Notes: generated by a model from the letters alone, not told the origin. Positions 51,536 through 63,315 are shown, numbered from the stretch's first letter. The stretch is 64,000 bases of DNA from Girardia tigrina (GCA_001938485.1 MQRK01214821.1:34699-98698), one strand, 5' to 3'. Numbers and translations: made by a program.

Positions 51536-52744
51536 GATAATTGCAAAGTAACGTGAAGAATAATGTACATAATGCAAATACATAGTTGCATTAAACTTAC
51601 GTTTAACAATTTTCATTTATGAAATAATAAGAGTTGTTTAATTGAAACATTTTTTGCGAATAAATGATAAATTTATGTCAACCTTGTTCCTTTGATTTCC
51701 GTTAATCAAGCAATTTATTTCCACCACTGATTTTAGTGTCTTTTTTGCTACATTTAGTATTTCTGTTATTTGTACATTGAGGATATTGAAAATTTACAAA
51801 GACGAATGTATGATTTTGAACAAGAACAGAAATATATGATAGTTACAAACAAAGAAAAACAATGGTAACAGAATACGAAATAAAAGGACTAAAACCAGCA
51901 GGAAGAAGTCTTTAAAATGACACAATGAAAAAAACATCAAAGTCAGATGACTAACATGCTTGGAAGAAGAAATATGAGGATGGAATGTTCAAATGATAAG
52001 TTCTATTGTTGATTTAGACTAGGACACTTAAGAGCACTTGGTTATGAAAACCCAAGTAGGTTTAGGTAACGTGAGAAAAATATAAATGTGCGGAATATTT
52101 TAAATTTAGTGTGTTGAAATTGGTATGTTGAATTTTGTATGTTAAGTTTAGTATTTGGAAATGTTTCTCCCACCCAGACGGAAAATTGATATTTCGGATG
52201 TTCACGATGAATAGTTATTCGAGCATAATTTTCATTTAAAATTAAAGCATAAGATATTTTAAAAACTTTAAAAATATTAAATCGTTTCAAATTTTAATAT
52301 TACAAAATTTAAATAAAGTGAATAACTTTTCCCTAATTTTTAAATTGATTAATTAAATGTTTTTTTCTTTAAATAAAATCATTTTTAAAATAAAATTAAT
52401 ATGTATGTAGATAAAATTATTACTAAAATTATAAAATTTGAACTTTAAAAATAAAATCTGAAAATAATGAAAATTGGTTCAAATAATTGTGTATTAAAAA
52501 ATATTAATAAAAATTTATCAATTTAGAACGATGTCAACTTCTGAAAGCTTGGTTGAGAGTTGCCCAAAAGACAATTCAAATTGTATTGAAAATTAATGTT
52601 CGAAAACCCATATTAGTTAATAAAATAAATAAGATTTTATAAAATATATATTTTATAGGTAACATTTCTACCAATTAAATTGAAATAATTTTTTGTAAAT
52701 AAAACTTATTTTATTTTATAAAACTTTTTTATAAAACTTATTTT
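51536..52744. other. AT-rich DNA; gap-flank repeat only
   Basis: No gene was recognised. The 52617-52700 segment is the second copy of the gap-flank repeat. Confidence 0.35.
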
Positions 52745-52870
52745 ATAAATATATTTACTAAAATCAGGAGATAAAGAAATTAAAACTGAAGATAAATGTT
52801 TTTGTTTTAAATTTTAAAATTAAAGTTTTAATTTAAATTTAAAATTAAAAAAGGTAAAAATTTAACTAAA
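52745..52870. mobile_element. Detached MULE end
   Basis: The tract atttactaaaatcaggagat, then aattaaaactgaagataaat and the following poly(A/T) segment match 53907-54020 inside the MULE left terminal region. It is a second, internally deleted copy or a solo end. Confidence 0.7.
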
Positions 52871-53280
52871 AAAGGTAAAATAAATAAATAAGTAAAATAA
52901 GCTCGATTAAAACTTTTTTTATAATTATTTTTCACTGTTTTTTAACCAACATTTTACTGTATGTTTTACAACGATGCAAAAATACAACTAATATTGCTAC
53001 AGCAATACTTTGACGAAAACTCCGACATGTATAATTTGTATTTTTTTCATCTTTTCTAGAAGTGCACGTGCATCAACAGAAAGAAATTTTATCGCTTTTA
53101 TTCTAAACCAGTTGACAATTCCGCTACGTTGCAAAGCGAAGCAGCTATACAAATCTTAACAATAACAATCTGACTATCCATATCTGTTCACACATAAAAT
53201 ATTTTTAAAAACATTTTCTTTTAATTCGACCAAAAGTTCAATAACTAACGATTTTAAATATTTTACAAAAATGTTCGTGT

Positions 53281-53332
53281 CGCCCCCAGAATTTATGGCG
53301 GCGCACCAGTTGCCCGACACTGGTTTAGGGAA
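53281..53332. mobile_element. hAT-like element right end
   Basis: The complement reads CAGTGTCGGGCAACTGGTGC then gccgccataaattctggggg, a hAT-type terminus. It is followed by gtttaggg, similar to the 8-bp target of the hAT at 4.9 kb. The matching left end was not located. Confidence 0.5.
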
Positions 53333-53777
53333 CAAAATGAAAACAATATGACTATGCAGTTTTTCTACAACTAGATAATACTACTATTGTTAGCTTTGCC
53401 CTTATTATTGAATTTAATTAGGAATAAAAGTCAAAATCTTTTTTAATAAATATTTATTTATTTACCAAAAAAATCAATAATGAAATTATTTATCAATTCA
53501 AAACAAATAAAAAAAATTTTCTTAGTCTCTTGATTTTGATTTTGTTAGGATACCACTTTTATTGTAACCTAACTTATGATTTCGGTAGGCTTGATAATTC
53601 TTTCCTATAAAAATAATTAATTTAATATAATAATTCGATATCGAATTGCTTAAGTTTATATTGTAATATTTTATTAATTATTTTTTTATTCAATAAAAGA
53701 AATAATTATTTTTGTATTTATTTTTATGGTTTTTATTTGGTAAAATGTTATAATTTTCTTTTTTTATGTATATAATT

Positions 53778-56290
53778 GGGAATAAATTATTTTAGAAGAT
53801 AAATGTATTATTCTAGAAGATAAAAAAATATTCTAGAATAGAAACGAATTAAAGTAGATAATTTTTTGAATTATACCAGCAGATAAATAAATTAAAACTG
53901 AAGATAAATACATTTACTAAAATCAGCAGATAAATAAATTAAAACTGAAGATAAATGTTTTTGTTTTAAATTTTAAAATTAAAGTTTTAATTTAAATTTA
54001 AAATTAAAAAAGGTAAAATAAATGGTATTACTATTATTTTTAATTAGAATTTTAATCAAAAAGTCATGAACTTAAAAAATTCAAATTACCGGATCAAGAT
54101 GATTCCAGTGAAGAAGAATTCATCGAAATCTCAAAACAACCAAAAACATCTAAGCAAGTAGATAAAAATAGTGCTTCATGAATGAAGCAAGATCCAACAA
54201 TAAACGTGGAAAAAATAAAACGTACGAAAAGATAAAAACATTTAGTGATAAAGAAGATGCTAAAGACTATGCAATGCAAGACAATTTATGGGTGAAATCA
54301 GATCTACGTGACTGCCAAACTGAAGGAATGAAGCAATTCTACAAATGTAAATTCAAAGCTTCCTGTGGATGCCCAGCCAAAATATTCATGATTTTTCACC
54401 ACGACAAAGAAGGCGTGCCAGTGTATCGATCAGAGACAAACCACAATGAGTAAGTGAAGCTAAACAATCGTGGAATACCGCATGAGATAAAAGAAGTGAT
54501 TGATGCCATATTTATGGACTTTCAAAAGCCAGGTCAAATAAAAGAAAAACTGGAAAATAAATTTCCTAATTGACTGCTCCCTAATTGGATTCAAATACGC
54601 AACTTCACCCACACAATCAAGAAAAAAACGGATCCAAAACATGCATTAATTTAGCAGAATTAGATGAATGGTGCAGTGTGAGAAGCCAAATCCCAGACGA
54701 CTAATGTTTAGATCATATTTACGTAAGGCATCAATGTGGCAGTGAAGTGAACCCATCAACAGGTAAAATGGAACCCAAGTTCAATATCTGGATAACAACA
54801 AGACGATTGACCTCATTATGCCAAAAACCAAAACACCTTTGTGTTGATACAACATATAAACTGATTTATCAAGGATATCCAGTGTTAATGGTTGGAACAA
54901 CAAATAAAAAGAAAAGCTTTCATCCGTTCGGTATAGCAATTTGCATAAATGAACGCAACCAAGATTTTGAATTCATATTCAAATCAATTAAGACATGTGC
55001 CAAATAATTTGACAATTTTTACTATGAACCTGACACTTTAATAGCAGATGCCGCAGACGCAACGACCATTGGATTCAAATCAGTATTTGGTGAAAATTCC
55101 TTTAAAAAGAGTAATGTGTTGATTTTACATGAAAAAAATGCGTACGAGGGATCAGACTCACAATCAAAATCACCATTCAAAGTGATCGACAAAGACAATA
55201 AAGCTCGGTTGCGTTACGATATCTCTATTCTACAGCTATCCGAATCTAAAGAGATATTCGACAATGGATTCCAGTTGTTTAAGAAAAAGTTGAATGATCT
55301 AAAGGACAATACAATTAATCAATTCCTTCAATATTTAGAAAAAGAGTGGTACACAACACATCCGGGTAGGTATGAAGGATTTGCGGCAGGATTACCAAGC
55401 ACAAATAATGGTTTAGAATCAACTAATGGTGTGATAAAGAAAGATGGAACAACTCGCAAGCGCTTATCATTGGCTCGCTTTCTGGAATTAGTTGAGTCTA
55501 AAATTGTCAAAGATTGATCAATTAATAGGAATCCGGAAAAACCAATTAACCCGATTTTGTTTGACAAGGTGCCACCAATTAGTCACGAACTGTGGCTTAA
55601 AACATACAACACCACTTAAAGAGAAATGACAGCAGTGATGTCAAAAAACAAAGAGAAGATTCATTACATGGTGTCAGGTCGATCTATTGCTACAAATTTC
55701 AAAGCAGATTTAAAAGAATATAGAAGGCTAAAAGATAAACTCAACTGGACTGATTTTGATTCGTTCAAGGACATGTAGTCGCGTTTCTGGGAACTATGTT
55801 TAATGGAAGATAAGGACAATTGGATCTTTAGCACATGCAACTGCAGAGAATTCCAAAAAAAATATATCCGCAAACATTTATTACTGCTTACCTGCCATTA
55901 TGAATATACTTCAATACCATTGAGAGCGCAAAATATGACATTGGGTCCAAAATAGAAGCGTGGTAGCCCAGCATAAATCACATTTGCTTTGGAAAAAATG
56001 CTTGTTCCAGTGCCTAAGAAACGCAATACAAATGAAGTGTTGCCAACTAATAATTTAAAAAAATGTAAAATGTAATTTTTATGGATAAAACTTGTTATAA
56101 AAATAAATTTAATTAATTAAAATATCTTTTCTTTTTTGCAATTTATCTGCTGGTTTAGTTTACTTATATTCTAAATTAATTCATTTATCTTTTAAGTTAA
56201 TACTAATTAAATTTATCTTCTCGTATCATTTATTTATCTTCCGAATTAATTCATTTATTCATTCCCTATTCATTGCGTTTATTCATTCCC
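53778..56290 (+). mobile_element. Mutator-like element (MULE) with 9-bp target duplication
   Basis: The 9-bp duplication tatataatt flanks the element exactly (53769-53777, 56291-56299). Left end GGGAATAAATTATTTTAGAA and complement of right end GGGAATGAATAAACGCAATG lead into long terminal regions sharing iterated AGATAAAT and an ACCAGCAGATAAAT block. The 2513-bp interior encodes a MULE transposase on the plus strand. The 9-bp duplication is diagnostic of MULEs. Confidence 0.93.
54060..56030 (+). pseudogene. MULE transposase with FLYWCH-like and SWIM zinc domains
   Basis: Order: an acidic N-terminus (PDQDDSSEEEFIEISKQPKT), a FLYWCH/WRKY-like finger (FYKCKFKASCGCPAK...H.H), the catalytic domain (LCVDTTYKLIYQGYPVLMVG then HPFGIAIC; LIADAADATTIGFKSVFG), a conserved RYEGFAAGLPSTNNGLESTN, and a C-terminal SWIM finger (CNCREFQKKYICKHLL). 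Stops near 54180, 54450, 54570, 55005, 55517 and 55620 break the gene, which otherwise keeps the whole domain plan. It is dead, but not old enough to lose its ends. Confidence 0.88.
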
Positions 56291-56823
56291 TATATAATTT
56301 TAAATAAATAATTTAAGTAGGTATCTTTAATGATCATTTATGTATACAATCTTCAACTATGAAATAAGATACCGATGAAAATACGGTTAAAAGATGAAAA
56401 AATGATTATTTTTTTATTTTCTTAATAAAAAGGGTATAAATCGATTTAAAAGCGGTCGAAAAAGGAAGCAATTATGATTGTACAATACATAAAAAAATCT
56501 CAAGAAACATAGAAGAATTAATTTACATTATTATAATTCTCAGTTAAACTGTATAAAATGGGGAAATTGGGGAGAAAATGGCAAATGACATGGTCAGCAG
56601 TTTTGTTTTTTGGATTTCAGCTAGTATTTGATTAACCCTAAACAATAACAAAATTAAAACTTTAGTGCCCCTTTGACATAAAAATTATTTGAAAAGCTCA
56701 GACAACTCGAATCTTCACTCTTTTGATAATTGAAATACTTATAAGAATAATTTATAAAAAACAAATCATTTAAATTAATAAAATAATTAATTATTAACTA
56801 CCTAAATCAGTGTTTTATTAAGA

Positions 56824-59346
56824 ATGCAAATATTTGTCAAAACACTCGATGGAAAAACAGTTACAATTGAAATAAGCGGCACAGATAAAATAATCGACAT
56901 AAAGAAAAAGGTCCAAGAAAAAATCGCTCTTCAACCAGACGAACAGAAATTTATATTTAATGGAATAGTCTTAGAAGATGAAAAAACTGTTGATGAATAT
57001 CAAATTCAACGAAAATCACTGATTAATCTTGTAAATAAATTAAGGTAAAAATTAAGTATTCTAATATATATTAATCTATCGCTCGATTTATGTGGCACTT
57101 ACTCTGCACGGTTTCAGTTTAATACGGCTTTTATTTTTAAGCAAACAAATCCTCTAATTTTGTACGAATTGTGTTTCGTTTTTTGTGACATCAATTTGCT
57201 CGGATTCGGTTTACACGGAACTTCGTATACGCGGTTTCTTTCAAAACAAAGAATTTGTAATTGTATGAAAAAAATAAAATTGTATATATCCCAGATAAAA
57301 CAACTTCTTTGATACATTGTTAGAATCGATGGGAACTCCATTAGCAAAAACACCAGGATCCATTGAATACAAGATTATATTTACAACAATTATTTAAAAT
57401 TATAGAATCTCTGTAGTCGCACACCAAATTGGATTTTCACAATCGACGTTGTTTTCGGATTATTTGAATTTGATTGTTGTTGGAATTTGCAACTAAATTG
57501 ACTCGATCGTTTTCGAATTGGATTGTGTTTCCACGGATAAGATTTTGGAATTCTAATAATTGCTGGTTGATTATTTTCACACTTTTCACACGTCCCGAAT
57601 AATTGTGAATATTTAAACAAAATAGAATTTCGAATCTAATTAATTTTTATTTTATTAAAAAATTTTATTATTTTTAAGTTTCCTAATGTTAAACCGAAAG
57701 TTCTAATTTTAATTTATTATGTATCTAGTTATTAAATTTAATTTTATATATTAAAATTTAACTTAACTTAATTTAACTTAATCTCTTTTTTACTTATTAA
57801 TTCTAACTGAAAAATTTTCTTCTAATCAATTACCATCCTTAGCATACATTATTTAAATTAAAGTATTATAGCTATTTAAAAACTTACTTTATCAGGCAAA
57901 CTTTTGAATACATAATGGACAAAGTAGAGGAAAATAATGAACTAAATTTTATAAAGATTTTCAAAAATTAACAATTTTAAATTTCCCTGAAACATTCTGC
58001 TTTAGCCTTTGATGAAATCAGGTCATTTACCCTATACGCTTGTTGGAAGAAAGTATGAGATGAAGTGATTGCAAACGAAAATATTATTCCGCCTTTGGAT
58101 GAAGAAATTTTTGGTATTATAGATTTTTCGCAATAAATAGGACGAGATGGTTTTACTGATTTTACTGATGACAATGTAAGATAATTATTTGCAGAATAAA
58201 AAAATAAATGAAGAAGAATTAATAAATTTAGTAAATGATCTGATTCTTACACCATATCTATTGAGGCAAAAACATTCAATGCAAAAGCTCTCGTGGAGGC
58301 TCGTTTTTGCTTGAAAATGTGTGAACTCAATTTTTAGTATCGATTCAAATGTTGAGAGTGCTGTAAAATTTCAACGAAATATCAACAACTCTCGTGTTTA
58401 GTATGAAGAAATTTTAAAAGAATTTACCAAAAATAAAAAATAGCAATTAATTACAGACGTTATAGTCAAAACAACAAATGAAGCTTCAACCATAAATTAA
58501 GTTGAGAGTGATCAATAAATTTCAAGTAACAACGGCGTAGAACCAGCATGAAGAAATGCTAGATGATCCTGAAGTTTATAGCGATTAATTTATTTTATTA
58601 ATTAAAAATTAATAGTTTAAGTATGTTATCATTAAAATTCATGTTCGTAATAATCTGTAAAAATATACAATAAAGAAAATGTATGTTTACTGTCTTCAAA
58701 ATCTTTAAAAATCACTTTCTTCGTATTTTCCATGTGCTAGTGGTTTCAGTTTACTCGGATTTTTGTACGTATCTTCTGTCTTCAATGAGTTCCCAGTATC
58801 AATTTACGCTATCTTTAGTTTTTGAGAACAAACCCTCATTTTGTATAGGCACTGCGTTTAGATTTACATTTTTTTCCTGGAACGTATCTTTCGTTAAAAT
58901 CGAGGGATGATTGTAGTAAAATGAAGTAAATATATGTTTAAGAGGTAGGTATTTTAATTTTAAAATATTAAAAAAGTATTTTATTCGAAAGATATTTGTC
59001 TTTCATATTGATTCTATTTAGCAATAAGAAAATATTTGTCAAATCCCTTGATGGTAAGACTGTGGAAATCATCTTGACAGAAAACGATAAAGTCAGGGAC
59101 TTAAAATTAAAGATTCAAGAAAAGCTCGCTCTGGCACCTGATGAACAGAGATTAGTTTTCCAAGGAGTTTTGTTAGAGGATGATAAAAATATTGCTGAAT
59201 ATAAAATAGCAGACAAGTCAGTGGTCAATGTGATTTCTAGACTCAGGTTGAAATTTAAATTCTATTAAATTTTAATCTTATTTTTTAAATCTTATAGAGG
59301 TGGAATGAAAATTGCTACTGTCAAACAACAAGTCAATCGATGTTGA
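56824..59346 (+). CDS. Tandem ubiquitin-like protein (two fused, diverged Ubl domains)
   Basis: Exons 56824-57044, 59022-59246 and 59298-59346 join in phase to 164 aa. Ubl1 (MQIFVKTLDGKTVTIEISGT...) and Ubl2 (IFVKSLDGKTVEIILTENDK...) each cover a whole ubiquitin fold. There is no GG between them (...VNKL-S-NKKIFVK). Ubl2 ends RLRGG followed by a 12-residue tail, MKIATVKQQVNRC, that a protease would have to remove to expose GG. Relative to ubiquitin, K48 is I or V and the K63 position is R or D, while the I44 region is kept (FIF/LVF). The architecture recalls ISG15, but direct homology is not shown. Intron 1 (1977 nt) holds a Tigger remnant; intron 2 is 51 nt. An extra middle exon encoding GG cannot be excluded. 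Confidence 0.85.
57075..58915 (+). mobile_element. pogo/Tigger-like remnant in the Ubl intron
   Basis: Interior plus-strand pieces (FDEIRSFTLYACWKKV, IIPPLDEEIFGIIDFSQ, GRDGFTDF) resemble the C-terminal part of Tigger/jerky transposases. The right end (cctggaacgtatctttcgtt, tcgaggg) and the left region (cggtttacacggaacttcgt) resemble pogo-type termini. Several stops are present. Both boundaries are approximate. Confidence 0.5.
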
Positions 59347-59449
59347 TAAACAGAATCAATTATTAAACTGATAGAAAAATAATTATTTTATAATAAAGAC
59401 AATTTGATTTCATTAGTGCGATACAATAATAAAATATCTTCCAATAGTA

Positions 59450-59854
59450 CAGTCAGGTGCAAAAGTTTGTGAACGCTTGTTTCTATACTGCTTTTTACAC
59501 TGCTGGAGTTACACAGAACGACCTTCTTTCAGCATGATGGAACATCATGCCACAATGTCAAGGCTGTTCGATAGGGGTTAGCGCAGTCAGGCTTCCAAAT
59601 TCTTGGTCCTTCGCCAGACAACTCACCGGATCTCAATCCGATTGAGAATGCCTGGACCCAGGTGAAGAAACAGGTTGCTGCCATGCACCCAAATTCTCTG
59701 CAGGATATGATCAAAACAGTGGAAACTGTTGGACTCAAAAAGTGTCACCAGACTATTGTAAAAAAATATTTTGTTGTGCTTTTGTCAATATAATTGCAGT
59801 TTGGTGCAAAAGATAATTTAACAACAAGCGTTCACAAACTTTTGTACCTGACTG
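59450..59854 (+). mobile_element. Tc1 deletion derivative, 405 bp
   Basis: Ends CAGTCAGGTGCAAAAGTTTG and complement CAGTCAGGTACAAAAGTTTG match for about 30 bp and are flanked by TA. Inside is only the C-terminal part of a Tc1 transposase (HDGTSCHNVKAV; SPDNSPDLNPIENAWTQVKK, the D34E end). The first two thirds are deleted. It could be moved only by a transposase supplied from elsewhere. Confidence 0.9.
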
Positions 59855-60129
59855 TACATGCAGAAAACCCTCATTTATCTACCATTGATGGTTCAAATAT
59901 GTTTAGGGCGGATTAAGGAGAGGGATAATAGATGATGGTGGCGAGAAAGTGAAGATGGAAAATTGACGAATTTCGCATTGATTGAAATTTTATGCACCTA
60001 AAATCTTAAGGTAAAATCTTAACAGATGTACATATAACGCAGTTTTTATATATAAGATATTATTATGACTCATGTTATACATTTAATGTCGTTTATTACA
60101 TATGTATTTTATTTGAAAATCGAAAAATG

Positions 60130-60400
60130 TAAAATGTTACTTACCAGAAAGAAATGAATTTTCATGCTTCATTTCTTCAGTGACTGAATCTTGTCATTTT
60201 CAAATTTAGCTTTGATATCTTGAAGCTGAAGAATATCGTTTGTTGAGCATGATGAACTACCAGATTCAACGTTAGTAATAATGTTAGAAAAATATAAACA
60301 AATTGCAAAAGAGATTTTTTCTATTTCAGGTGATTCAGTCTTATCATCACTTTCATTTTGGTCATCATTTAGTTCAATAGCGATAAGTTAACATCATGGA
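60130..60400 (-). other. Possible coding exon remnant
   Basis: On the minus strand, IAIELNDDQNESDDKTESPE, KISFAICLYFSNIIT and NDILQLQDIKAKFENDKIQ form a plausible protein stretch leading to a good donor (tctg|gtaagt at about 60139-60147). One frame change is needed near the end. No family is recognised. Confidence 0.25.
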
Positions 60401-61126
60401 GACCAGAAGGTTGTTCATTATAATCGCACGATTCAAATTTGCTGAATGTCTAGATTACATCTTTGGTAACTATAAAAATGAGTTAAAGCGTACTGAAGTT
60501 TTGCAATTTCCAATAACTCACCTTCATTAACTGTGTAAAAATAATTTAAATAGTAGTATATGAATACATATGTTAAACTAATGACAAATATATTAATTAA
60601 CAATTATTTATTAACGGAAGGAATAAAAATATATAATGATATACTATTAAGTAACACGTGAAAAATTGAGTCGACCAGAGGAAAAATTTTGTAACATTAA
60701 ATGATATTACTTTAGAATTGAATCAGTTCAGTCATGAACAAATGATGAATATCAGATAATATATTTTAGGATCTTGAATGAAATAATGATCAAATGTCAG
60801 TATAGGTTTGGAGATTAAATTGGAATTATAAAGACAATCAACTGAGTCTATAATTATTTATAAATTTAACTGATGAGATTGACTTAAATTGATTGAAATG
60901 TCTTCAATGACGAACAAAAGGACAACGTAACGGTATTTGTAACAAATAACAATCTTAAAGCTCAAATAATTAGGACAATAAATATTGCAATATTAATTTT
61001 GATTTTTTTAATTAATTCTGATCACTAGGGCTCTTATAAAAAATCGTTATTAATTTCAAATTAATTTAATATACATAATACATAACCAATTCCCAAACCT
61101 TTATCATTAGTGTTGCAAGATTGCTT
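60401..61126. other. AT-rich DNA, nothing recognised
   Basis: No supported feature. Confidence 0.3.
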
Positions 61127-61690
61127 AGTGCAGTTAATGATTATGCAATCAATACGTAATCAGTACATCATTTAAAAACTCTCAACAAAGTTATAGAGAG
61201 TGCAGTTTGAACGTAGCAATTTACGTAGCATGTTCGGCAATAAATCTCCAACGCCATTGGGATTGTGTTCGGATCTCATTTCCCATGTAAACATGTAATG
61301 GGTGTAACGCCACATACATTAGAGAGACTTCACGTCATCTCTGTAAGAGAATCCAAGAACACAGTCGCAATAAAGGTGGAAGTAACATTGCAGGACATAG
61401 AAGACATTGTAAAGGAGATATAACTTCTCAACACTTTAAAATTCTGTGTACTCAATTTAAAAATTATTTGGAGAGAGTGACATGTGAAGCGTTATATATA
61501 AAATCTTTGGATCCTAAAATTAACGTTTAAACTGCACTCTCTACAACTTTGTTGAGAGTTTTTAAATGATGTACTGATTAAGTATTGGTTACATAATCAT
61601 CCACTGCACTATATAAATAAATTTCGTTTGAAAAATCATTTGTTCTGACAATGATGGTTAAACCGTCGAAATTAATAAATATTTTCAATT
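61127..61690 (+). mobile_element. Penelope-like fragment with inverted flanking arms
   Basis: Reading pieces include FGSDLISHVNM, TYIRETSRHL, IQEHSRNKGGSNIAGHRRHC and EALYIKSLDPKINV, the end of a Penelope GIY-YIG endonuclease, followed by the 3' tract catttgttctgacaatgatg. An 88-bp segment of the 3' UTR (61523-61610) is repeated in inverted orientation upstream (61127-61214) with about ten differences. The element is broken and lacks reverse transcriptase. Confidence 0.8.
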
Positions 61691-62049
61691 GGCTTTCGAA
61701 TTTTGATTTTAATCATTTGCCAATTTTATTTCAATTTATTCATAATACATAATGTAACTTAATATAAAGTGCCCAGCAATAATGTAACAAGAAGCAGGAA
61801 AACAACGCACAAGTTATATTTAAATCAAAATCTAACACCAGCAAACAACAATTTAAACAAATACATCACAAATAATAAAAAACAAAAGATATAAATAAAT
61901 ACATACTTAAATAAAATAATAATAAATAAAACTAATGAAATCATATAAATAAAAATAGGTAGGTATCAGATATGAGACACTACAGTAACTAATGAAGCTA
62001 CTAACTGATCAAAGACTATGTTGATTCCATCATTGTCGATGATTTCGTT

Positions 62050-62716
62050 ACAAGTGTTGTGGTTCCGAAAAAGATAAATTAAAAATTTTAACTAAAAATT
62101 CTTGTAAAGAAATTGAAAATAATTCTCTGGTAAAAATTAATAATTTCCGATTAACATAATAGTTGTTTTAACAAAATTGAAGAATATTTTTTAAATATTT
62201 TCAGATTTGTTTTAGCTATTCAATTTTCAAGGTTAGCAAAAACTAGTATATAAACAACAACGAATTCAGTCATAATCACACCAATTATTTTCTGCAATAA
62301 ACTTGAAAAAAGATTCCGTGTGAAGTAAACTTATTTTTGTTAAATAAAATCTTTTTCTTTTATTTTTATATTAAAGTTGAAGTTGAACTTGTATTGGAGA
62401 ATAAGGGTTCGTTTGACTTTGAGATTTTAATGGTTATCGTTCGTTTAGAAGATTTATAGTTTCGATATTAATAAACTGTGATCTGACAAACTCGCATCGA
62501 TTATACGTTTGTGAATAATTTATTGATACTATTGATTTGAACGATATAAAGCTGTGTGCTATTTTGTGTTATTGAAAATAAAGTTTTATAAAAGAATTTG
62601 TGTTGATTCATTTATATATTTATGTTGGAAGAACCTACTGATTAAGTAGAGTCAGATTAAAGAATAAAAATTAAAGATTTTTGTTTAAAAATAATTGTAT
62701 AAAATTAAAACCCAAC
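62050..62716 (+). mobile_element. LTR-like sequence, copy 3
   Basis: It has the same TATA-like box (gtatataaacaacaac), poly(A) signal (gaaaataaagttttataaaa), atatttatgttggaag tract and cccaaca end as the copies at 28.3 and 41.8 kb, but is clearly more diverged. The 5' limit is approximate. Confidence 0.6.
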
Positions 62717-62914
62717 ACAAATAAAATAAATTGAAATGAGATCCTTGGCCAACAGTCCTTTGATGAATACATTTTGGACGTCTCCTTCAATTTTGGAAAT
62801 TTCAAAGAATCTATTGCAATCCGTAATAAATTCTTTGATGTTTTGTTGTCTATTGAACGCTTCTGGAATCATATGATTGAGAAAATTTGCGTAGGTCACC
62901 ATGTTAGAAGACAA
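62705..62914 (-). mobile_element. Gag-like N-terminal fragment (LTR retroelement fossil)
   Basis: A short minus-strand gag-like piece (IPEAFNRQQNIKEFITDCNR) directly abuts the LTR end. It is related to the plus-strand piece at 63316, so two gag starts point away from each other. Broken, old. Confidence 0.6.
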
Positions 62915-63315
62915 AAGATCTGCACTAAAATATATTAAAATAAACTAAATCACAAACACACATACATCAGTTATAAAAAAATGAAATTTAAAAAAATCAC
63001 AAATTTAAAAGTTGTAAAAAATAAGAATTTATAAATAAAACGAAAACTTTCAAAAAGGAAAGTTCATCTCACCCGTCTTCGTGATAGGTACTTTACTACT
63101 GTTAGGAAGAATATAAGTATTATAAATTATTATTATCAAATTATTGTTTAGAATTATCATTCAAATCTTTATTAATTTATTTAAAATTAATTAAATATGG
63201 TTCCAATTATTTCGTAATTAATTCTCGCATGTTTTATGTTTTGTTTTAATCAGAATAAATTTTTTGGTAACAAGTTTGAATTTGTGTTGTTAATTTAATT
63301 TAGATATCGAAAAAC

